Source: Stutzerimonas azotifigens (GTDB lineage: Bacteria > Pseudomonadota > Gammaproteobacteria > Pseudomonadales > Pseudomonadaceae). Taken from it: a DNA stretch of 64,000 nt. Shown piece by piece: positions 36,704 through 46,353 of the stretch (position 1 is its first letter; each line of letters begins with the position of its first letter). Under the pieces are notes generated by a model. That model ran no database searches. It worked only from the letters and a program-made list of their open reading frames with translations, and was not told the origin of the DNA. Where the stretch lies: contig NZ_JAAMRF010000002.1 in assembly GCF_013522725.1 (NCBI RefSeq), positions 372,001-436,000 of the forward strand, in the 5' to 3' direction. The translations under genes were made by a program, and so were the position numbers.

Positions 36704-38005
36704 CTAGTGCTTGGCCGGCTCCGGCTCTGCATAGGCCGCCGATTGAACTTCTTCGTCGGCTTCGTGCTGCTGAGCGTCATGATCGATTTCAGGCGTATCG
36801 GGCATGAGTTCGAGCACCGTGGGGCTGGTGCGCAATATCGGTGTGAAATGCCCGTGGGGTTCTGTGAGCAGGTCGACGACGCGGCGCGAGCGGTAGAACG
36901 AGTAGAGCGCCAGGAAGCCGAGGGTGACGGCGAAGAAGATCGGCAGGGCCATGGCTCCGAAGAAGGTCATCAGCCCGCCTGCCGCTACCGGGCCGAACGC
37001 GGCACCGAAGCCGTTGGCCAGCAGCAGCCCGCTGGAACCGGAAAGGATTTCGTCGGGATGCAGCTGGTCGACCATCTGCGCCACGGCGATCGAATAGATG
37101 GAAAACGCCAGCCCGCCCCAGATGAACATCAACCCGAGCAGCAGCGGGCCGGCGGTGAGCAGGCTGATGCCGATCGCCAGCACCACGGCCAGCGCGACGA
37201 CCCAGAGCATCACCAGGCGCCTGTCATGGGTGTCGGAGAACAGCCCGATCGGCCACTGCAGGACGGCGCCTCCAAGGATGGTCACGCTCATCATCAGGCC
37301 TACGCCCGACGCATCGAAGCCGACCTGGCTGGCATAGACCGGCGCCAATCCCCAGAACCCGCCGAGCGCAAGGCCCGAAATGCCGGCGGCCATCAGCGGC
37401 AACGGGGCGATGCGCGCCAGCTGCAGCAGGTCGGTACTGGGCATGTCGGGAAGCGTGGGTTGCGCCTGGCGGGTCAGGGTGATCGGCATCAGCGCACTGC
37501 AGATCAGGATCGCAGCGAGGGCGAAGAGGGTGAACTGCAGGGGGCTGTCAAGGCTCAGCAGTTGCTGCGCGAGGGCCAGTGCGCCCAGGTTGACCGCCAT
37601 GTAGAGGGCGAACACCTGGCCGCGCTTGTCGCCGCTGACCTGCGCGTTGAGCCAGCTTTCGATGACCATGTAAAGGGTCACCAGGGCGATGCCGTAGAGC
37701 ACGCGCAGCACCAGCCATACCCAGGGGTTGACGATCAGTACATGAAGCAGCGCGGCGATCGCGGCCAGGGCGGCATAAAAGGCGAAGGTGCGGATGTGAC
37801 CGACGCGGCGAATCAGCGAGGGCGCAAGCCAGGTGCCGACCAGGAAGCCGGCGAAATAGCCGGACATCATCACGCCGATCAGACCGGTCGAATAGCCTTC
37901 GGCGATGCCGCGAAGGGTCAGAAGGGTATTCAACAAACCATGGCCGAGCAGCAACAGGGCCACTCCACCCAGCAAGGAACCGATGGGGGCAAGTAAAGAG
38001 CTCAT
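36704..38005 (-). CDS. MFS transporter, YcaD-like
   Basis: 433 residues from MSSLLAPIGSLLGGVALLL. Twelve predicted helices, with VIESWLNAQVSGDKRGQVFALYM after helix 4 resembling the YcaD/MFS_1 group. A hydrophilic acidic C-terminal tail of about 50 residues (ending QQHEADEEVQSAAYAEPEPAKH, shown in part) is an addition not needed for transport. Substrate unknown. Stand-alone gene. Confidence 0.78.
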   Translation of the reverse strand: MSSLLAPIGSLLGGVALLLLGHGLLNTLLTLRGIAEGYSTGLIGVMMSGYFAGFLVGTWLAPSLIRRVGHIRTFAFYAALAAIAALLHVLIVNPWVWLVLRVLYGIALVTLYMVIESWLNAQVSGDKRGQVFALYMAVNLGALALAQQLLSLDSPLQFTLFALAAILICSALMPITLTRQAQPTLPDMPSTDLLQLARIAPLPLMAAGISGLALGGFWGLAPVYASQVGFDASGVGLMMSVTILGGAVLQWPIGLFSDTHDRRLVMLWVVALAVVLAIGISLLTAGPLLLGLMFIWGGLAFSIYSIAVAQMVDQLHPDEILSGSSGLLLANGFGAAFGPVAAGGLMTFFGAMALPIFFAVTLGFLALYSFYRSRRVVDLLTEPHGHFTPILRTSPTVLELMPDTPEIDHDAQQHEADEEVQSAAYAEPEPAKH

Positions 38006-38149
38006 GAAACTACCTAAGCAAGTGTGTCCGTGGTGACAGGTTGCCCGTTGCCGCAGGAGTCCATGCAAGAGCGCGGCGACGTGGCGAATTGTAGGGGAAC
38101 GCAGCGCCGACGGGCGCCCATTCTCCCCAGCTTGGGCAGCAATTGGCCG

Positions 38150-39481
38150 TCAGGATTCCAAACGGCTGCCCTTGATTAGTGCATCGTGGTGTCTGATGGC
38201 GACGTTCAGTCGCTCGATTGCGGCGTCGATCTCGTCCAGGTCGAGCGGGTCCGACAGCGATGCCGAGGCTTGGCCGACGACCGCCGACGCGTGACGCAGC
38301 AGCACCGCTTCGAGCTCCGCACCCGGGTCGCAGAACAGCAGGTTCTTGTACGCCTGCAGCAGGCTGAGCATCACCTGTACATCCTCTTTGCCGTAGGTGC
38401 ACAGCGGACCGAAGATGGCATGCAGCATCTGATGCAGGTCCAGCTCGCGGAAATACAGTCGCGCCGGCTGGTCGGGCAGTGGCTCGATGTCGAAGTCCGG
38501 CAGCTTCAGGCGCTCCGAGAAGAGCACGCTAAGCATGTCGATCGCCTTGATGGCGGTACCTGGGTCGTTGATGCCCGGACTCAGCGCCTTGGTCGCGATC
38601 TCCGTCATCTGCTTGAAGCCGAAGAAGAAATGGTCGTTGGCGTACTCCTCGACGAAAAAATCGAAGCTGTCGAGCAGGGCTTCGACGGTTTCCTCATCGG
38701 CGTGCCTGCTCAAACGAAAAAGCGGATGGCCTGGCATGACGAAGAAGCCATAGTGCACGCGCACCGTCATCTTCAAGTCGTGGCGGCAGAGCAGGTCGTG
38801 GACGGCGTCCACGTTGAGCGCTTTGAAATAGCCACTGCGGCGGGCGCGGACCACCATCCACTCGTCATCCTCAGGCCATTCGGGACGTTGCGGCTGCTGC
38901 TCCAGGTTTCGTTGCTGGCGTAACAGCTCCTGGCGGGTCTTTTTGAAAATGCCGTAGAGGATGTAGTCGACCTGGATCGATTGCGAAATCCCCCGAATGA
39001 AGGCGATGAACAGGCAGAGGCTGATGATCCCGAGCGCCAGCGCGAAGAAGATGCCAAGGCTCGGAATGGTGATGTCCTCGCCTTCCTGGATGGTCAGGAT
39101 CAGCAACAGCGAGTCGATGATCGTGCCCAGGTAGATGCCGAGGATGATCTGGTGGCTACGGCTGCTGATCAGGCTCGGGATGACTCGAGGGGAGAGGCTG
39201 GAGGAGGCCGAGTTGAGCACCACCATGACCATGCTGAAACTGAACACCATCAGCGAGACGATGCCGCCCACCAGGGTGCCGAGAATCAACCGCGCGTTGT
39301 TGGCGTTGTTCACCAGCCCGAGCTTCACGTCTTCCTTGTACGGCTGCAGCCAGGTCAGCTCCAGCACGATGCTTATCAAGCAAAGCAGCACCAGGCCCAG
39401 GGTGATCAGCGCCGGCACAAAGGCGATGCTGCTGACGATTCGCTGGTAGAGGCGAAACAGTCGGTTGTTAGTCGCTGCCAT
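38150..39481 (-). CDS. DUF2254 membrane protein (copy 1)
   Basis: 443 residues. Four hydrophobic helices (about 18-42, 64-90, 110-132, 139-163), including VFSFSMVMVVLNSASSSLSPRV, lead into a soluble C-terminal domain of about 270 residues with the conserved SPGINDPGTAIKAIDML. This is DUF2254, a family with no established function. A second member lies at 53805-55130. The helix 2-4 region and the NDPGTAI motif are shared closely, while the C-termini diverge. Stand-alone gene. Confidence 0.8.
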   Translation of the reverse strand: MAATNNRLFRLYQRIVSSIAFVPALITLGLVLLCLISIVLELTWLQPYKEDVKLGLVNNANNARLILGTLVGGIVSLMVFSFSMVMVVLNSASSSLSPRVIPSLISSRSHQIILGIYLGTIIDSLLLILTIQEGEDITIPSLGIFFALALGIISLCLFIAFIRGISQSIQVDYILYGIFKKTRQELLRQQRNLEQQPQRPEWPEDDEWMVVRARRSGYFKALNVDAVHDLLCRHDLKMTVRVHYGFFVMPGHPLFRLSRHADEETVEALLDSFDFFVEEYANDHFFFGFKQMTEIATKALSPGINDPGTAIKAIDMLSVLFSERLKLPDFDIEPLPDQPARLYFRELDLHQMLHAIFGPLCTYGKEDVQVMLSLLQAYKNLLFCDPGAELEAVLLRHASAVVGQASASLSDPLDLDEIDAAIERLNVAIRHHDALIKGSRLES

Positions 39482-39580
39482 GACCTTCCCGGTTCGGCCT
39501 TTGGCCGATCGATGTGAGGGGGAACCTGTGCCCTTTGGCAGTGCCGCTGGACGAATGTTCGCTTCGCGGGTGATGAAGCG

Positions 39581-40471
39581 TCAGACCGCGTCCGGCGCCA
39601 GGGTCGAGATCAGCGCGCGCACACTGCCGGGCAGGGCATCCAGCTCTCGGACCAGGATGCTGCGCTCGCGTACTGCCCAGGGTTCGTCCAGGGTGACGGT
39701 CGCGAGCTGCATGGTACGGCTATGCCGGCGCGCCGCCGACTCGGGAATGATGCCGATGCCGACTCCGGCTTCGATCATCCGGCAGATGGCCTCGAAGCTG
39801 GACATCTGGATGCGTAGCGACAGTGTCTCGCCGAGGCGTTCGACCTGGTCGCGCAGAAAGCTGAGCAGCGTACTGCCTTCGTGCAGGCCGATGTGCTGGT
39901 AGGACAGCGTCTGACGCAGGCTCACCTGCTTCTCTGCGGCCAGCGGATGGCCAATCGGCAGTGCCAGCAACAGCCGGTCGGTGCTGAAATGCATCACCTG
40001 CAGGCCACTGGCTTCCACGGGGCCGGCGATGATGCCGAGGTCGGCCGCGCCGTCGAGCACGCCGCGTACGATGTCGCGCGAGAGCCGCTCTTGCAGGTCG
40101 ACGCTGACCCCGGGGCGAGCAGCGAGGAAGCCTGCAAGGATCTCCGGCAGGAATTCGGTCACCGCTGTGGTGTTGGCAAAGATGCGGATATGCCCGGCGG
40201 CATCGGTCCCGTAGTCGGTGAACTCGCTCTTCAGGTAATCGACCTGGCGCAGGATCAGCCGCGCATGCTGCAGCAGCCGATGGCCCGCAGGCGTCAGCTC
40301 CACCCCACGGCTGTCGCGGTAGAGCAGGCGGGTGCCGAGTTGCCCTTCGAGGGTCTTGATCCGGGCGCTGGCCGCAGCCGGCGAAAGGTGCGCGCGGCGG
40401 GCGCCCTGGGTCAGGCTCGGCGACTCGGCGATGTGTATGAACAGGCGTAGGTCGGCCAGATCGAAATGCAT
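39581..40471 (-). CDS. LysR family regulator of the itaconate operon
   Basis: 296 residues from MHFDLADLRLFIHIAESPS; an ATG seven codons upstream is weaker. N-terminal winged helix-turn-helix (LTQGARRAHLSPAAASARIK) and an effector domain from about 90. It is divergent from ich, as in the P. aeruginosa itaconate locus, and an inverted repeat with T-N11-A spacing sits 29 bp before its start. It shares length and many core segments (SFEAICRMI, GVGIGIIPE) with the LysR at 51638, so the two are paralogues. Confidence 0.87.
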   Translation of the reverse strand: MHFDLADLRLFIHIAESPSLTQGARRAHLSPAAASARIKTLEGQLGTRLLYRDSRGVELTPAGHRLLQHARLILRQVDYLKSEFTDYGTDAAGHIRIFANTTAVTEFLPEILAGFLAARPGVSVDLQERLSRDIVRGVLDGAADLGIIAGPVEASGLQVMHFSTDRLLLALPIGHPLAAEKQVSLRQTLSYQHIGLHEGSTLLSFLRDQVERLGETLSLRIQMSSFEAICRMIEAGVGIGIIPESAARRHSRTMQLATVTLDEPWAVRERSILVRELDALPGSVRALISTLAPDAV

Positions 40472-40499
40472 GCTCGTTGTCCTCACAGCCATGTGGTGG

Positions 40500-40520
40500 G
40501 CGTTCAGTTTACCCGAACGC
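40500..40520. promoter_or_regulatory. LysR-type operator between regulator and ich
   Basis: GCGTTC-N9-GAACGC is a perfect 6-bp dyad and contains the T-N11-A spacing of LysR boxes. It lies 83 bp upstream of the ich ATG and 29 bp upstream of the regulator start, the classic position for dual control. Confidence 0.6.
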
Positions 40521-40602
40521 CGGTGTCATCAATTACAAATTCACAGAACGCTGGGGCCGGGCGCATGCTGGCCCTACAACAACTAGCCGCGGATGACATT
40601 CG

Positions 40603-41430
40603 ATGACCGACGCAGCACCCTCTGCCTGGATCGGGCGAACCGAACAAGCCCACGACCAACTCAGCCGCAACCTGCTCAAGCGCATCGCCGCCACCCTGGG
40701 CGAGCCCGCCGTCGGGCATGGCGAGCCGCTGCCGCCGCTGTGGCAATGGTGCTTTTTCCAGGAGCCGCTCGACGAGCGTGAACTCGGGCAAGACGGTCAT
40801 CCGGCACGTGGCGGATTCCTACCGCCTGCCGACAACCGCAACCGTATGTGGGCCGGCGGGCGTGTCGAGTTCTTCGAGCCGCTGATCGCCGGAGGCGAGG
40901 CGACGCGCGTTTCCACCATCACCCAGGTCGAGGAAAAGCAGGGCCGTACCGGCTCGCTGCTGTTCGTCACCGTGCGACACGACTATATGCAGGATGGCCG
41001 GCTGGCGATTCGCGAAGAGCAGGACATCGTCTATCGCGAGCCAAGCCCGCCGAAGACCAGCAGCTCCGAGGCGCTGATCCAGGGCGATTGGCGCGAGCCG
41101 GTCAACCCGACCCCGACGTTGCTGTTCCGCTATTCGGCGGTGACCTTCAACGGCCATCGCATTCATTACGACTGGCCCTATGTCACCGAGACCGAAGGCT
41201 ATTCCGGGCTGGTGGTCCACGGCCCGCTGATCGCGACGCTCAGCCTGCGCGCGTTCTGTCGCGCCAATCCGCAGGCGCAGCTGAAGCGCTTCGCCTACCG
41301 CGGCGTGCGCCCGCTGATCGCGCCGCAGCCGTTCGAGGTTGGGGGGCGCATCGTCGAACCGGGCAAGGCCGAGCTGTGGGCTGGCGATGGCAGCGGCCCG
41401 GCGCAGAAAGCCGAGGTGGAATTCGAATAA
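40603..41430 (+). CDS. ich: Itaconyl-CoA hydratase (MaoC/hot-dog family)
   Basis: 275 residues. Two hot-dog-like halves; the second carries FNGHRIHYDWPYVTETEGYSGLVVHG (broken at natural points in the protein), the hydratase motif with its Asp/His pair, as in mesaconyl-C4-CoA hydratase. In the itaconate pathway it hydrates itaconyl-CoA to (S)-citramalyl-CoA. First gene of the operon ordered exactly as in P. aeruginosa (ich, acyl-CoA dehydrogenase, VOC, MmgE/PrpD, ict, ccl). Assignment rests on this context; the fold alone would also fit other enoyl-CoA hydratases. Confidence 0.82.
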   Translation: MTDAAPSAWIGRTEQAHDQLSRNLLKRIAATLGEPAVGHGEPLPPLWQWCFFQEPLDERELGQDGHPARGGFLPPADNRNRMWAGGRVEFFEPLIAGGEATRVSTITQVEEKQGRTGSLLFVTVRHDYMQDGRLAIREEQDIVYREPSPPKTSSSEALIQGDWREPVNPTPTLLFRYSAVTFNGHRIHYDWPYVTETEGYSGLVVHGPLIATLSLRAFCRANPQAQLKRFAYRGVRPLIAPQPFEVGGRIVEPGKAELWAGDGSGPAQKAEVEFE

Positions 41431-41440
41431 GGGGCACGCT

Positions 41441-41630
41441 CCTCACCCTAGCCCGCTTCCTGAAGGGGAGAGGGGACCGGACGAGCAGGCCTCAAGCTCC
41501 TCGCCCGGAAACACCGAACTGCCTCTCCTGAGAGAGGACAGGGATGAGCGGGACGGACGAGAGGTCGACACTTCTCGCCGGCAAACCACCAACAGCCCCC
41601 TCTCTGAGGGAGGGTGTTGGGGTGAGGGGA
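41441..41630. repeat. Degenerate intergenic repeat copies between ich and acyl-CoA dehydrogenase
   Basis: CCTCACCCTAGCCC...GAAGGGGAGAGGGG at 41441-41476 is matched in inverted orientation by CCCCCTCTCTGAGGG...GTTGGGGTGAGGGG at 41596-41630, with a third degenerate copy near 41520-41552. This CTCACCCYARCCC/GGGAGAGGG family is a dispersed intergenic repeat in many proteobacterial genomes. It fills most of the 297 bp gap inside the itaconate operon. Confidence 0.7.
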
Positions 41631-41727
41631 GGGTCCAGCGGCTAACACCCCATTCGGCCATCGCCCGCAAATAGAACAACGAATCAGCGCAACAGGCGCA
41701 CAGGCACCAAGCTTTCGAGGAACCGAG

Positions 41728-42891
41728 ATGAACGCGAACAAGATCGAAGAACTGAATTTCATCCGTGAAGGCGTGCGCGGCCTCTGTGCCGAGTTCCCTG
41801 CCGAATACTGGCGCAAGATCGACGAGCAAAAAGGCTTCCCGGAGGCCTTCGTCACGGCATTGACCCAAGCTGGCTGGCTGTCTGCGATGATTCCAGAAGA
41901 ATACGGCGGCTCGGGCCTGGGCCTGGCCGAAGCCTCGGTGATCCTCGAGGAGGTGAACCGCTGCGGCGGCAACTCCGGCACCGTGCACGGGCAGATGTAC
42001 AACATGTTCACCCTGCTGCGTAACGGCAGCGACGAGCAGAAGCGCTTTTACCTGCCGAAACTCGCCAGCGGCGAGCTGCGCCTGCAGTCCATGGGCGTGA
42101 CCGAGCCCACCACCGGTACCGACACCACCAAGATCAAGACCACGGCGGTGAAGAAGGGCGACAAGTACGTCATCAATGGGCAGAAGGTATGGATCTCGCG
42201 CATCCAGCATTCGGACCTGATGATCCTCCTGGCGCGCACCACGCCGCTGGCGGAGGTGAAGAAGAAATCCGAGGGCATGTCGATCTTCCTCGTCGACCTG
42301 CGTGAAGCTATCGGCAACGGCCTGACCGTGCAGCCGATCGCCAACATGGTCAACCACGAGACCAACGAGCTGTTCTTCGACAATCTTGAAATTCCGGCCA
42401 GCAGTCTGATCGGCGAGGAAGGCAAGGGCTTCCGCTACATCCTCGACGGCCTCAACGCCGAGCGCACCCTGATCGCCGCCGAATGCATCGGTGACGGCCG
42501 CTGGTTCATCGAGAAATCCGCCGCCTACGCCCGTGACCGCGTGGTGTTCGGTCGTCCGATCGGGCAGAACCAAGGCGTGCAATTTCCCATCGCCGAGGCC
42601 CATATCGAGATCGAGGCGGCCGACCTGATGCGCTGGCGCGCCTGTGAAGAGTACGACAGCGGCAAGAACGCCGGCGCCGCCGCCAACATGGCCAAGTACC
42701 TCGCGGCCAAGGCCAGCTGGGAGGCAGCCAACGCTTGCCTGCAGACCCATGGCGGCTTCGGCTTCGCCAACGAATACGACGTCGAGCGCAAGTTCCGCGA
42801 AACGCGGCTGTACCAGGTGGCGCCGATCTCCACCAACTTGATCCTGTCGTACGTGGCCGAGTACCTGCTCGAGCTGCCGCGCTCGTTTTAA
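41728..42891 (+). CDS. Acyl-CoA dehydrogenase of the itaconate operon
   Basis: 387 residues, full length for an FAD acyl-CoA dehydrogenase. LRLQSMGVTEPTTGTD and KVWISRIQHSDLMILLAR form the FAD/substrate pocket; ERTLIAAECIGDGRW and LQTHGGFGFANEYDVERKFRETRL complete the C-terminal helical domain. In P. aeruginosa the equivalent gene sits second in the itaconate operon, but its reaction is not part of the core three-step pathway. It may handle a related methyl-branched dicarboxyl-CoA such as methylsuccinyl-CoA, which is inference. Confidence 0.85.
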   Translation: MNANKIEELNFIREGVRGLCAEFPAEYWRKIDEQKGFPEAFVTALTQAGWLSAMIPEEYGGSGLGLAEASVILEEVNRCGGNSGTVHGQMYNMFTLLRNGSDEQKRFYLPKLASGELRLQSMGVTEPTTGTDTTKIKTTAVKKGDKYVINGQKVWISRIQHSDLMILLARTTPLAEVKKKSEGMSIFLVDLREAIGNGLTVQPIANMVNHETNELFFDNLEIPASSLIGEEGKGFRYILDGLNAERTLIAAECIGDGRWFIEKSAAYARDRVVFGRPIGQNQGVQFPIAEAHIEIEAADLMRWRACEEYDSGKNAGAAANMAKYLAAKASWEAANACLQTHGGFGFANEYDVERKFRETRLYQVAPISTNLILSYVAEYLLELPRSF

Positions 42892-42898
42892 CGGCGAG

Positions 42899-42967
42899 CG
42901 TAGGGTGGATGTCGCGCAGCACATCCACCGCCGCGTGGTGGAAATGCTTCGCGATTTCCACCCTACG
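42899..42967. repeat. Two-hairpin palindromic repeat (CGTAGGGTGGA family)
   Basis: The element begins with CGTAGGGTGGA and ends with its exact complement TCCACCCTACG. Inside are two hairpins: GGTGGATGT/ACATCCACC (8-base loop) and GGTGGAAAT/ATTTCCACC (8-base loop). This BIME-like arrangement lies between the dehydrogenase stop and the VOC ribosome site. The same CGTAGGGTGGA core recurs at 50066-50199. Confidence 0.85.
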
Positions 42968-42983
42968 AAGAGGGGAGTGCGTC

Positions 42984-43367
42984 ATGAATATCAGCCACCT
43001 CGACCACATGGTCCTCACCGTCGACGACCTCGAGGCAACGATCGATTTCTACACGCGCGTGCTCGGCATGCAAGCGGTCACCTTTGGCGAAGGGCGCAAA
43101 GCGCTCGCGTTCGGCCAGCAGAAGATCAACCTGCACCAGGCCGCTCGTGAGTTCGAGCCCAAGGCCGAGCGCCCGATGCCGGGTTCGGCTGATCTCTGCT
43201 TCATCGTCGCCACGCCGCTGGAAGAGGTCATCGCAAACCTCGAACGCCAAGGCGTTGCGCTCGTCGAGGGGCCGGTACAGCGCACCGGTGCCACCGGGCC
43301 GATCCGCTCGGTGTACGTGCGCGACCCCGACCAGAACCTCATCGAACTCTCCCAACCGATTGGCTAA
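42984..43367 (+). CDS. VOC (glyoxalase/bleomycin resistance) family protein
   Basis: 127 residues from MNISHLDHMVLTVDDLEAT. The two beta-alpha-beta-beta-beta units carry the metal-ligand pattern LDHMVL, INLHQA and LIELSQP. VOC proteins include epimerases, lyases and dioxygenases. Third gene of the itaconate operon; an epimerase or isomerase acting on a citramalyl-CoA stereoisomer is possible, but nothing in the sequence shows it. Confidence 0.8.
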   Translation: MNISHLDHMVLTVDDLEATIDFYTRVLGMQAVTFGEGRKALAFGQQKINLHQAAREFEPKAERPMPGSADLCFIVATPLEEVIANLERQGVALVEGPVQRTGATGPIRSVYVRDPDQNLIELSQPIG

Positions 43368-43385
43368 CCCACTGGAGCCGATAGC

Positions 43386-44738
43386 ATGAGCCAGCACACC
43401 CACGCGTTGACCGAATTTCTCGCCGGGCTGCGTTACGAGCAGATCCCCGAGCCAGTGCTTGCCCGCACCGAAGACCTGTTCCTGGACTGGCTCGGCTCTG
43501 CCCTGGCCAGTGCCGGTTCGCACCCGATTCCGCTGTTCGAGCGCTACGCGCAGGAGATGGGGCCGGCCTCCGGTCCATCCCGCATTTTCGTCAACCGCGG
43601 CAGCAGCTCGGCCTATTTCGCCGCGCTGGTGAACGCTGCTAGCTCGCACTTGGTGGAGCAGGACGACCTGCACAACAGCTCGGTGCTGCATCCGGCCACC
43701 GTGGTGTTCCCAGCCGCGTTGGCGGCGGCGCAGCACCTGGGCAAATCAGGGCGTGAGCTGCTGGTGGCCTCGGTGGCCGGTTACGAGGCGGGCATCCGCA
43801 TCGGCGAGTTCCTTGGCCGTTCGCATTACCGCATCTTCCACACCACTGCGACCGTTGGCACCCTGGCCGCCGCAGTGGCAGTGGGCAAGCTGATGGATTT
43901 TGACCAACAGAAGTTCATCCACCTGCTGGGCAGCGCCGGCACCCAGGCCGCCGGGCTCTGGGAGTTCCTGCGCGACGCCGCCGATTCCAAGCAACTGCAT
44001 ACCGCCAAGGCCGCCGCCGATGGCTTGCTCGCCGCCTACCTGACCCGGGAGGGCCTGACCGGCGCGCAGAATATCCTCGAAGGCGAGCAGGGCATGGCCG
44101 CGGGCATGTCTACCGATTCCGATCCGAGCAAGCTGTCCGACCGCCTCGGCACGCGCTGGGCGTTGGCGGAAACTTCGTTCAAATACCACGCCTCCTGCCG
44201 TCATACCCATCCGGCCGCCGATGCACTGCTCGAGTTGATGCAGCGTGAGGGGCTACGCGCCGAAGATATCGCCCAGGTCACCACACGCGTGCACCAGGGT
44301 GCCATCGATGTGCTTGGTCGGGTGACCGTGCCGCAGACGGTGCACCAAGCGAAGTTTTCCATGGGCACCGTGCTCGGGCTGATCGCGGTGCACGGCAAGG
44401 CCGGGCTACCGGAGTTCCACACGCTGGCGCTGACCGATCCGGCGGTGGCTGCGTTCCGCGACAAGGTGAGCATGCTCCTCGACCCCGAAGTGGACGGCGC
44501 CTATCCGGCGCGCTGGCTCGGCCGAGTCGAGGTCACCACCACCGACGGGCGCAGGCTGAAGGGCGCTATCGACGAACCCAAGGGTGACCCGGGCAATACG
44601 CTCAACCGTGATGACCTGGAAGACAAATTCCGCCGCCTGGTGCAGTTCTCGAATGCGCGCAGTGCCGATGAGGCAGGTGAGCTGATCGAACAGGTCTGGC
44701 GGCTGCGTGAAGCTGCCGACCTGAGCGGGCTGGCATAA
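43386..44738 (+). CDS. MmgE/PrpD family protein of the itaconate operon
   Basis: 450 residues, full length. Family segments are present: VEQDDLHNSSVLHPATVVFPAALA near 90-115, AETSFKYHASCRHTHPAADAL near 260, and QAKFSMGTVLGLIAVHG. MmgE/PrpD enzymes dehydrate or isomerise methylcitrate- or aconitate-type acids; cis-aconitate decarboxylase belongs to this fold. The Lys/His-rich active-site segment KYHASCRHTHP is retained. In this operon its substrate is unknown. It starts 18 bp after the VOC gene. Confidence 0.83.
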   Translation: MSQHTHALTEFLAGLRYEQIPEPVLARTEDLFLDWLGSALASAGSHPIPLFERYAQEMGPASGPSRIFVNRGSSSAYFAALVNAASSHLVEQDDLHNSSVLHPATVVFPAALAAAQHLGKSGRELLVASVAGYEAGIRIGEFLGRSHYRIFHTTATVGTLAAAVAVGKLMDFDQQKFIHLLGSAGTQAAGLWEFLRDAADSKQLHTAKAAADGLLAAYLTREGLTGAQNILEGEQGMAAGMSTDSDPSKLSDRLGTRWALAETSFKYHASCRHTHPAADALLELMQREGLRAEDIAQVTTRVHQGAIDVLGRVTVPQTVHQAKFSMGTVLGLIAVHGKAGLPEFHTLALTDPAVAAFRDKVSMLLDPEVDGAYPARWLGRVEVTTTDGRRLKGAIDEPKGDPGNTLNRDDLEDKFRRLVQFSNARSADEAGELIEQVWRLREAADLSGLA

Positions 44739-44810
44739 AGGCCACCGAAGTTACCCAGGCGGCAGTGAATTGCAGGTGCGGTCGTTACCGCGAGATGGTG
44801 CGCGGCCTTA

Positions 44811-45055
44811 TCGCGGTCAAGACCGCTCCCACAAAGATGCGTGACGCGATCTGAGTAGTGAATGGCGGTAAAGGAGGGAGTGGCTTGAGACCTCCCCCCA
44901 AAGATCGATGGCACGACGTGGTGATAGTGGTTTGGCGGTAAAACGTGGGAACGGTCGGGGAGGCCTAGTCTTGACCGCAGAATGTGCAGGCTTCGTCGCG
45001 ACCTGGACCGCTTCCACAGGAAAAACATTGGGCGTAAGAGCGACCTTGTCGCGAA
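44811..45055. repeat. REP-like elements in the 349-bp gap before ict
   Basis: The gap 44739-45087 has no convincing gene. It contains GCGGTCAAGACCGCTCCCAC (44813-44832), whose core GCGGTC-AA-GACCGC is the classic Pseudomonas REP hairpin; a partner-like CGCGACCTGGACCGCTTCCACAGG (44998-45020, degenerate); and AGCGACCTTGTCGCGA near 45040. These look like two or three decayed REP copies. The gap also has to supply the ict ribosome site (AGGA, 45077-45080). Confidence 0.65.
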
Positions 45056-45087
45056 TGGCCGTTGAACCGATTTGGCAGGAAAACGAA

Positions 45088-46293
45088 ATGAACGAGACAA
45101 CAGCGAACCCCCGTCCCCTTGACGGCATCACCGTGATCAGCCTGGAACATGCCATCGCCGCACCCTTCTGCACACGGCAGCTGGCCGATCTCGGCGCCCG
45201 GGTGATCAAGGTCGAGCGCCCTGGCGCTGGCGATTTCGCCCGCGGTTACGACGAGCGCGTCAACGGTCTGGCCTCGCATTTCGTCTGGACCAACCGCAGC
45301 AAGGAGAGCCTGACGCTGGACCTCAAGCAGGACGCCGCGACGCAGGTGCTCGAACAGCTCCTGGTCGATGCCGACGTGCTGGTGCAGAACCTCGCGCCGG
45401 GTGCCGCCGCGCGTATGGGCCTGTCGTTCGAGGCGCTGCACGAGCGCTTCCCGAAGCTGATCGTCTGCGACATCTCCGGCTACGGAGAGGGCGGCCCCTA
45501 CGAGCAGAAGAAGGCCTACGACCTGCTGATCCAAAGCGAGGGCGGTTTTCTCTCGGTGACCGGGGGGCCGGGTGAGGATGAGATGGCCAAGGCCGGTTGC
45601 TCGATCGCCGACATCGCCGCGGGCATGTATGCCTACACCGGCATCCTCTCGGCCCTGATGCTGCGCATGCGCACTGGCGAGGGCAGCCGCATCGACGTCT
45701 CGATGCTCGAAAGCCTGGTCGAGTGGATGGGCTACCCCCTGTATTACGCCTATGAAGGCGCGACTCCGCCGCCGCGTGCCGGTGCCGCCCACGCCACCAT
45801 CTATCCCTACGGGCCGTTTCCCACCGGCGGTGGCGGCACGGTGATGCTCGGCCTGCAGAATGAGCGCGAGTGGGTGCTGTTCTGCGAGAAGGTCCTGCTG
45901 CAACCGCAACTGGCCGAAGACGAGCGCTTTTCCAGCAACGCCCGGCGATCCGAACACCGCGAGGCGCTGCGGGCGATCATCGTCGAGCGCTTCGCGAGCC
46001 TGAGCGCCGAAGAGGTCATCGCGCGTCTCGACTCCGCGCCCATCGCCAATGCCCACGTCAACGACATGGCAGGCGTCTGGGCTCATCCCCAGCTCAAGGC
46101 ACGACAGCGCTGGAGTGAAGTGGGCAGCCCGGCAGGGCCTTTACCGGCCTTGCTGCCGCCGGGGCGCAACGCGGCCTTCGCGCCTCGCATGGACCCCGTG
46201 CCTGCGTTGGGAGAACACAGCAGCCAGTTGCTCGCCGAGCTGGGCTATGCCGAGGGCGATATCGAGCGCATGCGCGAACAGGGCGTAATCTAG
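45088..46293 (+). CDS. ict: Succinyl-CoA:itaconate CoA-transferase (class III, CaiB/BaiF)
   Basis: 401 residues from MNETTANPRPLDGITVISLE with AGGA upstream; the frame is open further upstream only through REP-like sequence. CaiB fold: LADLGARVIKVERPGAGD, ISGYGEGGPYEQKKAYD and the catalytic Asp175 in SIADIAAGMYAYTG. It activates itaconate with CoA from succinyl-CoA as the first pathway step. Assignment to itaconate comes from operon order; other dicarboxylates are possible. Confidence 0.85.
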   Translation: MNETTANPRPLDGITVISLEHAIAAPFCTRQLADLGARVIKVERPGAGDFARGYDERVNGLASHFVWTNRSKESLTLDLKQDAATQVLEQLLVDADVLVQNLAPGAAARMGLSFEALHERFPKLIVCDISGYGEGGPYEQKKAYDLLIQSEGGFLSVTGGPGEDEMAKAGCSIADIAAGMYAYTGILSALMLRMRTGEGSRIDVSMLESLVEWMGYPLYYAYEGATPPPRAGAAHATIYPYGPFPTGGGGTVMLGLQNEREWVLFCEKVLLQPQLAEDERFSSNARRSEHREALRAIIVERFASLSAEEVIARLDSAPIANAHVNDMAGVWAHPQLKARQRWSEVGSPAGPLPALLPPGRNAAFAPRMDPVPALGEHSSQLLAELGYAEGDIERMREQGVI

Positions 46294-46353
46294 CGGCCGC
46301 CGCCAAGCGCCGATCCGCCATAGGCGACAACGAGAACAACGAAGGACAGAACC